Part shown: one piece after another, positions 8,306-15,076 of the stretch
How the letters are laid out: each line of letters opens with the position of its first letter
How positions within the stretch are numbered: the stretch's first letter is position 1
NCBI GenBank assembly: GCA_964395315.1
Contig: CAYNBI010000078.1
Span: forward strand, 1 to 18,959
Reading direction: 5' to 3'
From: CAVORB01 sp964395315
GTDB taxonomy: Bacteria; Pseudomonadota; Gammaproteobacteria; Chromatiales; Chromatiaceae
DNA: 18,959 nucleotides
Translations under genes and position numbers: made by a program
The notes under the pieces: model-generated
What the model was told of the DNA's origin: nothing
Seen by the model: only the letters and a program-made list of their open reading frames with translations
Database searches by the model: none

Positions 8306-8692
8306 TCAGGACCGACCCGTAAGATCGGTGATGTTCGCCGCGGGCGGGGGAGCCTCGTCCGGGTACCCGTAGTGCTTGATCTCGCGCCGGATGTTGCGCT
8401 GGATGATGACGCCCAGCACCGCCCATTCCAGGCCGGTGAGCTCGATCTCCGGGTAGAGGTCGTTGAGCGCGATCAGCCATTCCCTGCCGTCCCCGTCCTT
8501 GCGGTACTGGCGGAACCAGCGCACCCCCTCCACGTCGGCGAACACGAACATGCCGTCGCGGCATTGTGGCGTCGGCTCGATGATGACGATGCACTTGTCA
8601 GGGAACTCGGGCTCCATCTGATCGCCGAGCACCTGCAGGGCAAAGGGTTCCTGCAGGCTGCAGCCACCGGAGTCCAGGGTGGGATCTGCCAT
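8306..8692 (-). CDS. Stand-alone S24/LexA-like domain protein, catalytic residues replaced
   Basis: The 128-residue protein contains only the C-terminal fold of S24 peptidases (LexA, phage repressors, UmuD) and has no DNA-binding HTH. The block ALQVLGDQMEPEFPDKCIVIIEP (residues 18-40) aligns with the family's G-D/M-S-M-x-P start of the active site, but the catalytic Ser is Gln (Q25). The position of the catalytic Lys in LexA (VTVKRL) appears to be Phe (F60 in VRWFRQY). Self-cleavage or peptidase activity is therefore unlikely. It leads the RND operon, 16 bp before the fusion-protein gene, with GTGAGG upstream of its ATG. A sensing or binding role for the pump operon is possible but unproven. 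Family placement is from motif resemblance only. Confidence 0.75.
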   Translation of the reverse strand: MADPTLDSGGCSLQEPFALQVLGDQMEPEFPDKCIVIIEPTPQCRDGMFVFADVEGVRWFRQYRKDGDGREWLIALNDLYPEIELTGLEWAVLGVIIQRNIRREIKHYGYPDEAPPPAANITDLTGRS

Positions 8693-8871
8693 GGGTCGAC
8701 CTCACTTAGTCAGGACGCTGACGAGTGGCCGTCCCGGCCAAGATCAGCGCGCCGCCCAGGCCGCGCGGTGCTGGGACGGCTTCGTTTTCAACTGGTCACG
8801 CCCTAGACGACGGCGTCAAGTCCCTGTGCCGCTCGCAGCGCCGGACCGGTCAGCGTCTTCTCGGGGCTGCC

Positions 8872-8903
8872 GAGCCGGTCGGGATGACCGGTTCGGGTAG
8901 AAT
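8872..8903 (+). promoter_or_regulatory. Dyad overlapping the -35 zone and -10-like box upstream of the ABC exporter
   Basis: GAGCCGGTC (8872-8880), GGGAT, GACCGGTTC (8886-8894) forms a 9-bp inverted repeat with one G-T mismatch. It is followed by a -10-like TAGAAT (8898-8903). No consensus -35 lies 16-18 bp before the -10; the dyad occupies that space. This is the arrangement expected for an operator or an activator-dependent promoter. The start would be near 8910. Confidence 0.4.
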
Positions 8904-8906
8904 CTT

Positions 8907-8922
8907 CGCCCGGATATGGGCG
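8907..8922 (+). other. Small leader hairpin upstream of the ABC exporter
   Basis: CGCCC (8907-8911), loop GGATAT, GGGCG (8918-8922) would form a short GC-rich stem near the 5' end of the exporter mRNA. It may be only incidental structure. Confidence 0.25.
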
Positions 8923-8953
8923 TCGATCAAACCAAACCCAACACGGGAGCAGG

Positions 8954-10756
8954 ATGTACACAGTCGCCACCGAACGCGCTCACAGCGACCGCCGCGATAC
9001 CCACAACCTGCGCGCCATGCTGCCCTTCCTCTGGGAATTCCGCGGCCGGGCGCTGCTCGCGATCGCCTGCCTGGTGCTCGCCAAGGTTGCCAACGTCGGC
9101 GTGCCGGTCGTGCTCAAGGGTATCGTCGATGCCTTCGAAGGCGTCTCGACCCAGGCGCTGATCCTGCCCGTCTCTCTGCTGCTGGCCTACGGGGCGCTGA
9201 AGCTCAGCGCATCCCTCTTCAACGAGCTCAGGGACGTGGTGTTCGCCCGGGTGCGATATCGCGCGATGCGGCGGCTCTCGACCCGCGTGCTCGCGCACCT
9301 GCACCGGCTCTCGCTACGCTACCACCTGGAGCGCCAGAGCGGGGCCGTGAGCCGCGACCTGGAGCGGGGCACGCGCTCGGTTGCCACCATTCTCAACTAC
9401 ATGGTCTTCAGCGTGCTGCCGGTGCTGGTGGAGTTCGGTCTGGTGGCGGCCATCCTGTTCAGTCAGTACGACCTGGTGTTCGCTCTGGTGACCTTCGGCA
9501 CGGTCGCCGTTTACGTGGCCTTTACCTTTGCCATCACCGAGTGGCGCATGGACTTCCGTCACCAGATGAACCGCCTCGACTCCCAGGCCAACTCGCACGC
9601 CTTCGACAGCCTGATCAACTACGAGACGGTCAAGTATTTCGGTAACGAGCCCATGGAGCTCAGGCGCTACGACCGCACCCTGAGCGACTGGGAGGAGACG
9701 GCGGTCAAGAGCCAGACCTCCATGTCCCTGTTGAACTTCGGACAGGGTGCGATCATCGCGCTCGGGGTCACCTTCATCATGTTCTTCGCCGCACGGGGTG
9801 TCGTGACCGGCTCGATGAGCATCGGCGATCTGGTGCTGGTGAACGCGCTCCTGCTGCAGCTGTTCATACCGCTGAATTTCCTCGGCATCGTCTACCGCCA
9901 GATCAAGTACGCCCTGGCGGACATGGATCTGGTGTTCAAGCTGTTGGAGCGAGAGCCGGAGATCGAGGACCGCCCCGATGCGCGCCCGCTAGCGATGAGG
10001 CAGGGCGCGGTCCGTTTTGCTCATGTGAATTTCCACTACCAGCCGGAGCGCGAGATTCTGCGCGACGTGGATTTCGAGATCGGTCCGGGGCAGAAGGTCG
10101 CAGTGGTCGGCCACAGCGGTGCCGGCAAGTCCACCCTCTCTCGGCTCCTTTTCCGTTTCTACGACGTGACCGGCGGGGGGGTCCTGATCGACGGGCAGGA
10201 CATCCGGGACGTCACGCAGGACAGCCTGCGAGCGGCCATTGGCGTGGTGCCCCAGGATACGGTGCTGTTCAACGACAGCATCTACTACAACCTGGCATAC
10301 GGGCGACCGGATGCCTCCCGGGAGGAGGTCGAACGGGCGGCGGAAATGGCCCACATCCGCGCCTTCATCGAGGGATTGCCCGACGGTTGGGATACTCTGG
10401 TTGGCGAGCGCGGTCTAAAGCTCTCTGGCGGCGAGAAGCAGCGGGTGGCCATCGCGCGCGCCATTCTCAAGCGCCCGCGCATCCTGGTCTTCGACGAGGC
10501 TACGTCGTCCCTGGACAGCCACACGGAACAGGCCATCCAGCAGACGCTTGCGGAAGTCGCAGAGGATCACACCACACTGGTCATCGCCCACCGATTGTCC
10601 ACGGTGGTGGACGCCGATCGCATCCTCGTCATGCAGGCCGGCCGTATCGTCGAGCAGGGCACGCATCGCCAGCTGCTTAGCGCCAGTGGTGTCTACGCTG
10701 AGATGTGGGAGCTGCAGCGGCGCGAGCGCGAGGCGTCTCTGGAGGTGGTGGCGTGA
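8954..10756 (+). CDS. ABC exporter of the Atm1/HMT1 type (fused permease and ATPase)
   Basis: This is a 600-residue half-transporter that would act as a homodimer in the inner membrane. Characterised Atm1-type relatives export glutathione-linked or metal/sulfur compounds and confer heavy-metal tolerance. The membrane domain covers about 25-325. NYETVKYFGNE (222-232) is a hallmark of the Atm1 subgroup. The ATPase domain has Walker A GHSGAGKST (386-394), Q-loop Q434, signature LSGGEKQ (490-496), Walker B ILVFDEA (510-516) and switch H546; all key residues are present. The ATG has GGGAG four bases upstream, a little close; Met22 is an alternative start. It is divergent from the RND operon and runs toward the kinase pair. 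Confidence 0.93.
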   Translation: MYTVATERAHSDRRDTHNLRAMLPFLWEFRGRALLAIACLVLAKVANVGVPVVLKGIVDAFEGVSTQALILPVSLLLAYGALKLSASLFNELRDVVFARVRYRAMRRLSTRVLAHLHRLSLRYHLERQSGAVSRDLERGTRSVATILNYMVFSVLPVLVEFGLVAAILFSQYDLVFALVTFGTVAVYVAFTFAITEWRMDFRHQMNRLDSQANSHAFDSLINYETVKYFGNEPMELRRYDRTLSDWEETAVKSQTSMSLLNFGQGAIIALGVTFIMFFAARGVVTGSMSIGDLVLVNALLLQLFIPLNFLGIVYRQIKYALADMDLVFKLLEREPEIEDRPDARPLAMRQGAVRFAHVNFHYQPEREILRDVDFEIGPGQKVAVVGHSGAGKSTLSRLLFRFYDVTGGGVLIDGQDIRDVTQDSLRAAIGVVPQDTVLFNDSIYYNLAYGRPDASREEVERAAEMAHIRAFIEGLPDGWDTLVGERGLKLSGGEKQRVAIARAILKRPRILVFDEATSSLDSHTEQAIQQTLAEVAEDHTTLVIAHRLSTVVDADRILVMQAGRIVEQGTHRQLLSASGVYAEMWELQRREREASLEVVA

Positions 10757-10848
10757 CCGTGTCCGCGCGCGTCACGCGGCGCAAGGCCTTGCACTGGTTA
10801 GGTTATCATCCGGGCGAAGCACATTCCGGGCGGCGAGACGCGGACTCG

Positions 10849-12462
10849 ATGCACGAGATGGCACAGGAAAGCTCGATCACTCCGGCTCCGGGGCAGACCC
10901 CGCGCGGTGTGCTGCGCATTCTCCGGTCAGCCCGTCTCGTCGCCCCCTTGCTGGTGCTTGCCGCCGGGCTGACCGGCTCGCTGGTCTTGCTGCTGGTCCA
11001 TTGGCGGCTGCCACACTCGGACAGCGTCCAGCTGCTGTGTCTGGGATTCCTGCTCGCTTCCCTGGCGGCGCTGGCGCTGGCGGGGGTCCGCCTGCGCTCG
11101 CAGCTGCTCAAGCCGCTGGTGAATCTGGAGGAGTCGGTGGCGCGCGTCTGCCAGGGGGAGCCCGGCGCCAGCGAGGCGCTGCGCGATGTTGGTGTCCTCA
11201 ACGAGATCGCGCGCGACATCGGCACCCTCAACTCGGAGCTGACGGACCTCTACGAGGACATGGACAGCCGGGTCGCCCGCCAGACCATGCGTCTGGCGCA
11301 GAAGACGGCCTCGATCAAGATCCTCTACGACGTCGCCGCCGGCATCAACGAGGCGCAGGGACTCGATGAGCTTCTGTTGCGCTTTCTGCGCGTGCTCAAG
11401 GAAATGGTCAACGGGCGCGCGGCCACCGTGCGCCTGGTGATGCCGGACGGCAGTCGGCGGCTGGTCGGATCCATCGGGCTCGACGACGATCTGGTGCGCG
11501 ACCAGGACATGATGCCCGTGGACCTGTGCCTGTGCGGCACGGTGCTGTCGCCGGGGGATATCCTCTGCCGCAACGATGCCCGCTTCTGCTCGCGCGTCTA
11601 CGGACGCAAGATGTTCGGCAGCGACGAAATGGAGGTGGTGACGGTACCCCTGGAGCACCATGACGAGCTCCTGGGGCTCTACACGGTATTCGTCGACAAG
11701 CCCGGGGTGAGCGGCCGGGAGGACATACTGGAGCTCTTGTTCAGCGTCGGCCACCACCTGGGCATCGCGGTCGCGAAGCTGCGCTCCGACGCGGAGACGC
11801 GGCGGCTATCGATCGTCGAGGAGCGCAACGCCTTGGCCCATGAGCTGCACGACTCACTCGCCCAGACCCTTGCCAGCCTGCGCTTCCAGGTCAAAATGCT
11901 GGAAGACGCCCTGGCGCGGTCCGTTGTCCCGGATGAGGCGCGCACCGACCTCGAGCGCATTCGCGGCGGGCTCGACGAGGCGCACGCGGAGCTGCGCGGC
12001 CTGCTGGCCAACTTCCGCGCCCCGATGGACCGATGCGGGCTCGTCCCGGCCCTCGAGAAGCTTGCCGATAAGCTGCGTCAGCGCACGGACATGCACGTAC
12101 TGTTTCACGACAACTGCCGCCCGTTCGAGCTTCCAGCCTTCACCCAGCTGCAGGTGACCCGCATCGCGCAGGAGGCGCTGGCCAACATCCGCAAGCACGC
12201 CCGGGCGCACACGGTGCGCATGCTCCTTACCCGCGCGGGCGGGAGCTACGTGCTGCTGGTGGAGGACGACGGGATCGGGTTCGATGCGGTGCCCTCGGCC
12301 GGGTCCGCCGGGGAGCACCTCGGGCTCACCATCATGCAGGAGCGGGCGCGACGGATCGGGGCGGAGCTGCGCGTCGAGAGTGAGCCGGAGGAGGGCACCC
12401 GCGTCGAGCTGGTGTTCTCGGGCGATCGCAAGTCGCCGCTTGGTGCGCGAGAGGCGGCCTGA
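10849..12462 (+). CDS. NarX-like sensor histidine kinase with cysteine-rich GAF region
   Basis: The HisKA_3/HPK7 kinase is 537 residues from this start. Two membrane helices (about 29-50 and 60-80) are separated by only about nine residues, so there is no periplasmic sensor domain of the NarX kind. A HAMP-like and coiled linker follows (about 85-155), then a GAF-like domain (about 160-310) with four cysteines, C227, C229, C240 and C247. The phospho-accepting helix is HELHDSLAQ (H334), and the ATPase domain has N446 and DDGIGF (about 473-478). Start choice is uncertain. An in-frame GTG at 10753 overlaps the exporter stop and has a strong GGAGG (10741-10745), adding 32 residues. That extension includes a rare TTA codon and is not family-like, so ATG 10849 is preferred. 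Signal type is inferred as redox, O2 or NO. Confidence 0.88.
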   Translation: MHEMAQESSITPAPGQTPRGVLRILRSARLVAPLLVLAAGLTGSLVLLLVHWRLPHSDSVQLLCLGFLLASLAALALAGVRLRSQLLKPLVNLEESVARVCQGEPGASEALRDVGVLNEIARDIGTLNSELTDLYEDMDSRVARQTMRLAQKTASIKILYDVAAGINEAQGLDELLLRFLRVLKEMVNGRAATVRLVMPDGSRRLVGSIGLDDDLVRDQDMMPVDLCLCGTVLSPGDILCRNDARFCSRVYGRKMFGSDEMEVVTVPLEHHDELLGLYTVFVDKPGVSGREDILELLFSVGHHLGIAVAKLRSDAETRRLSIVEERNALAHELHDSLAQTLASLRFQVKMLEDALARSVVPDEARTDLERIRGGLDEAHAELRGLLANFRAPMDRCGLVPALEKLADKLRQRTDMHVLFHDNCRPFELPAFTQLQVTRIAQEALANIRKHARAHTVRMLLTRAGGSYVLLVEDDGIGFDAVPSAGSAGEHLGLTIMQERARRIGAELRVESEPEEGTRVELVFSGDRKSPLGAREAA

Positions 12463-13124
12463 TGCGCGTGCTGCTGATCGACGACCATGCCCTGTTTAGG
12501 TTCGGGCTGCAGGAGCTCCTTGAGCGCCGCGGCATCGAGGTGGTGGACGCGGTGGGCGAGTCAGAGGCTGGGATCCGCCGGGTCGCCGAGACGGCGCCGG
12601 ACGTGGTCCTGCTGGACATGCGCATGCCCCGGATGAACGGGCTGGAGGTCCTGCGCGGGCTCCGCGCCTCGGGCCAGCGGATGCCGGTTGCGATCCTGAC
12701 CACCAGCGCCGAGGAGCGCGACCTGATCGACTCCCTGCAGTCCGGGGCGCAGGGCTATCTGCTCAAGGACATGGAGCCCGATGAGCTGATCGCGGCCCTC
12801 GAGGACATCGTCGCCGGCAGGACGGTGGTCGCCAAGGAGCTGACCGCCGTGCTCGCCAGGGCGGTGCAGGGTGAGCGGCCGGCGGCCGCGAGGGCATCCG
12901 CGTTCGCGGACCTCACGCCGCGCGAGCGCGAGATCCTGTGTCATCTCGCGGAGGGCCAGAGCAACAAGACCATCGCCCGCGCCCTGGGCATCTCCGACGG
13001 GACCGTCAAGCTCCACGTCAAGGCGATCCTGCGCAAGCTCGACATCCACTCGCGTGTGGAGGCAGCGGTCATCGCCGTCGAGAACGACCTGTGCCCCCGG
13101 AGCGTGCCCCGCTCCGGGGGCTGA
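12462..13124 (+). CDS. NarL-like response regulator (REC + LuxR-type HTH)
   Basis: The 220-residue transcription factor is the expected partner of the preceding kinase; the two overlap by one base (TGATG), so they are translationally coupled. The receiver domain has D7/D8 in LLIDDH, phospho-acceptor D52 in LLDMRMP, T80 and K102. The DNA-binding domain is at about 148-205, with LTPREREIL and SDGTVKLHVKAILRKL followed by SRVEAAV. This recognition helix closely resembles E. coli NarL, whose K188 and K192 contact DNA, so the target may be NarL-like heptamers. The last codons encode a perfect hairpin at DNA level. Its target genes cannot be identified from this window. Confidence 0.93.
   Translation: MRVLLIDDHALFRFGLQELLERRGIEVVDAVGESEAGIRRVAETAPDVVLLDMRMPRMNGLEVLRGLRASGQRMPVAILTTSAEERDLIDSLQSGAQGYLLKDMEPDELIAALEDIVAGRTVVAKELTAVLARAVQGERPAAARASAFADLTPREREILCHLAEGQSNKTIARALGISDGTVKLHVKAILRKLDIHSRVEAAVIAVENDLCPRSVPRSGG
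13095..13121 (+). terminator. Strong 11-bp hairpin overlapping the end of the response-regulator gene
   Basis: CCCCCGGAGCG (13095-13105), loop TGCCC, CGCTCCGGGGG (13111-13121) is a perfect inverted repeat ending one base before the stop codon. No T-run follows, so it may be a weak or Rho-assisted terminator, an mRNA 3'-end stabiliser, or an attenuator before the rhodanese gene. The coding sequence seems to have been extended through it. Confidence 0.5.
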
Positions 13125-13169
13125 CCACCGAGGCGCCTAACCCCGATCGATCAGGTTGGAATACGAACC

Positions 13170-13640
13170 ATGAAGAACTTCATCGAAATGGTGCGCGGTT
13201 GTCTCTCGGACGTCCGCGAGATCATGCCCTGGGACCTCGAGGAGCGGTTGCAGGAGAATCCGGACCTGCTGATCGTGGATGTTCGGGAACCACAGGAGTT
13301 CGAGGCCATGCACATCGCGGGGTCGATCAACGTGCCGCGCGGCATCCTGGAGTCGGCCTGCGAGTGGGACTACGAGGAGACGGTGCCGGAGCTGGTGCAG
13401 GCGCGGGAACGCGAGGTGGTCGTCGTCTGCCGCTCGGGCTACCGCAGCGTGCTCGCGGCCCATTCCATGCAGGTGCTGGGCTATCGCGACGTGGTTTCCC
13501 TGCAGACTGGGCTCCGGGGCTGGAAGGACTACGATCAGCCGCTGGAGGATGGCGGCGGCAACGAGGTCGACCTCGACGACGCTGACGTCTACTTCACGCC
13601 CAGGATACGCACGGAGCAGATGCGGCCCGCCGACGGCTGA
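13170..13640 (+). CDS. Single-domain rhodanese-like protein
   Basis: This 156-residue cytoplasmic protein has no signal peptide or membrane helix. The rhodanese domain spans about 18-125, with IVDVREPQEFEAMHIAGS (35-52) and active-site loop CRSGYR with catalytic C87 (87-92). The full loop suggests it can carry a persulfide and take part in sulfur transfer or detoxification. The tail after 125 is acidic (EVDLDDADVYF) and is not a known domain. The gene follows the response regulator by 45 bp across a strong hairpin, so it may be partly co-transcribed. The Shine-Dalgarno is weak (TTGGAA). It converges with the sugar-acid kinase gene. Confidence 0.9.
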   Translation: MKNFIEMVRGCLSDVREIMPWDLEERLQENPDLLIVDVREPQEFEAMHIAGSINVPRGILESACEWDYEETVPELVQAREREVVVVCRSGYRSVLAAHSMQVLGYRDVVSLQTGLRGWKDYDQPLEDGGGNEVDLDDADVYFTPRIRTEQMRPADG

Positions 13641-13656
13641 GCCTCAGGTCTCAGCC
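13635..13656. terminator. Possible bidirectional terminator hairpin
   Basis: GGCTGAG (13635-13641), an 8-base loop, and CTCAGCC (13650-13656) give a perfect 7-bp stem enclosing the stop codons of both converging genes, which are only 10 bp apart. No T-run flanks it. Confidence 0.4.
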
Positions 13657-14997
13657 CGCGGCGGCGGTGTTCGATCGGGCCGCGCCAGCAAGGCGCCGGA
13701 ACGCCGTTGCCAGTGCGGTCGCGTCTCCCACGTTGCCCGGGAAGATGACCACCGGCAGTCCCGGAAATCGCGGGTGGTCATCCGGGCAGCGCACCACCGA
13801 GCAGCCCGGCAGCACTTGGCCCAGTACCCGCGATTTACGCAGAGCGAGGCCGTCGCTCAGCACGTCGTTCGACGTGATGCCGCCCTTGCTGATGAGGAAG
13901 CTCGTCTCCGCCGGCAGCCCGCGCACCACGTCCATCAGCAGCCCCGAGACCTGCTCGCCGAACGCGAGCCGCGCCGCCTGACCCGGGAAGGTACGCTCTA
14001 CCCGGCTGGTGTAGATCACGGGTGTCAGACCGGCGGCGTGGGCGGCGGCCGCGTCGGCGAGGACCTCCGTCAACAGGCCCTGCCGGTCACTGGCGATGCG
14101 GTCCACGTCCAGCTGCACCGGGGCCACGTCAGGTTCTGCCAGCAGGGCCTCCAATTGGGCGGTGGTCTTGCGCACGTGGGAGCCTACGATCACCGCGCCC
14201 GGTCCATCGTTGCGGATCTGGCTGTGCAGGTCCTCCGCGGCGACCGGCTGCGGGGGCAGATCCGCCAGGGAGGTGAGCAGGCTCGCGCCGCTACGGAACA
14301 GAAAGCGCTTGCCGGTGGCGACCGCTTCCAGGACCTGCCCCGTGAATCCGTCGAGGTCCGACTGGCGCTCGCAGTCAACCACGCAGCAGGCGTTGCCGGA
14401 GAGCGATTGCAGACGGTCGCGCACGTCTCCCCGAACGTCATCGAGCAGGAAGCGTTGGACCGCGGACGCTGGGATGTGCCCGCGGGTCTTCTCGGCCACG
14501 TAGTCGGGCAGATAGCTGGTGGAGTAGCCGAATACCGAGTCGCGGGAGAACTCGGTCTCGTCCACCCGCATTCGTCGCCCGCCGGTTTCGATGTAGTGGA
14601 CGCTGTCCACCGTCAGGCGCCCGCCTTCGAAGAAGGCGGGAACCAGAAAGTGGGCGTCGAAGGGGCCGAGCTCTGCGGCGATGACGTCCGTCTCGACCGG
14701 AAAATGTCCGCGCAGGGTCGAGTCGGAGCGGCTGACCAGCAGGGGCTGGACGGGGCGACCCGCGCGGGCGAGCTGGTCCAGGGCGGCGCGCAGGTTACGG
14801 CACACATCGCGGGTGACCGCGGACGCCCGCTCGGCGTCCATGCTGCGGGTGTTGGTCAGCACGAAAAACAGGGGCGAGTCGTCCTGTAACGCGCCCCGCA
14901 GGGTATCCGCATCCCAGCGGGTGAGCAGCAGACAGCTGTGGACCGTCTGCGACCCGGTTGGGTCGTCGTCGAGCACGATGATCTTCGTCTCTGCCAT
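13651..14997 (-). CDS. Four-carbon acid sugar kinase family protein (DUF1537/OtnK-like)
   Basis: The 448-residue protein is of normal length for the family, whose studied members phosphorylate C4 sugar acids such as D-threonate, D-erythronate or 3-oxo-tetronate with ATP. The N-terminal substrate domain shows LDDDPTG (9-15), FVLTNTRSM (45-53) and SRSDSTLRGH (89-98). The C-terminal nucleotide domain shows SKGGITSND (370-378) and PGNVGD (420-425). A ribosome site GGAGAG precedes ATG. It is second in an operon, 79 bp after the phosphoketolase-like gene. The usual partners of this family (a tetronate dehydrogenase, aldolase or isomerase) are absent, so a catabolic role in the known pathways is not supported here. 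Substrate specificity cannot be read from the sequence. Confidence 0.88.
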   Translation of the reverse strand: MAETKIIVLDDDPTGSQTVHSCLLLTRWDADTLRGALQDDSPLFFVLTNTRSMDAERASAVTRDVCRNLRAALDQLARAGRPVQPLLVSRSDSTLRGHFPVETDVIAAELGPFDAHFLVPAFFEGGRLTVDSVHYIETGGRRMRVDETEFSRDSVFGYSTSYLPDYVAEKTRGHIPASAVQRFLLDDVRGDVRDRLQSLSGNACCVVDCERQSDLDGFTGQVLEAVATGKRFLFRSGASLLTSLADLPPQPVAAEDLHSQIRNDGPGAVIVGSHVRKTTAQLEALLAEPDVAPVQLDVDRIASDRQGLLTEVLADAAAAHAAGLTPVIYTSRVERTFPGQAARLAFGEQVSGLLMDVVRGLPAETSFLISKGGITSNDVLSDGLALRKSRVLGQVLPGCSVVRCPDDHPRFPGLPVVIFPGNVGDATALATAFRRLAGAARSNTAAAG

Positions 14998-15048
14998 GGC
15001 TCTCCGCCCGTGTGGTTCGTCGCGAGGTAGATGTGAGAAAGCACGGGA

Positions 15049-15068
15049 TTCGGCAGTCCCTCGCCGAA
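15049..15068 (-). other. Intercistronic hairpin in the phosphoketolase-kinase operon
   Basis: On the minus strand TTCGGC, an 8-base loop and GCCGAA form a perfect 6-bp stem 9 bases after the stop of the upstream gene. There is no following T-run. It could stabilise the 3' end of the upstream message or lower expression of the kinase. Confidence 0.35.
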
Positions 15069-15076
15069 GTCCCTGC

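Larger units (their letters stand above)
8693..8953. other. Divergent intergenic region between the RND operon and ABC exporter
   Basis: This 261-bp stretch separates two divergent transcription units and should hold both promoters. The right half contains the dyad, -10-like box and leader hairpin listed separately. For the minus-strand operon, a TTGACG at 8814-8819 is the only -35-like match noticed, and no good -10 follows it. No convincing small gene was seen. Confidence 0.6.

Noticed and set aside
10789..10809. TTGCAC and TATCAT upstream of the kinase as a promoter
   Set aside because: The spacing is only 9 bp, too short for sigma70, and no -35 exists at 16-18 bp before TATCAT.
13279..14889. 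Plus-strand open frame of 536 codons across the rhodanese and kinase genes
   Set aside because: It crosses a convergent gene junction in a different frame from the rhodanese and antisense to the kinase; the composition is shadow-like.
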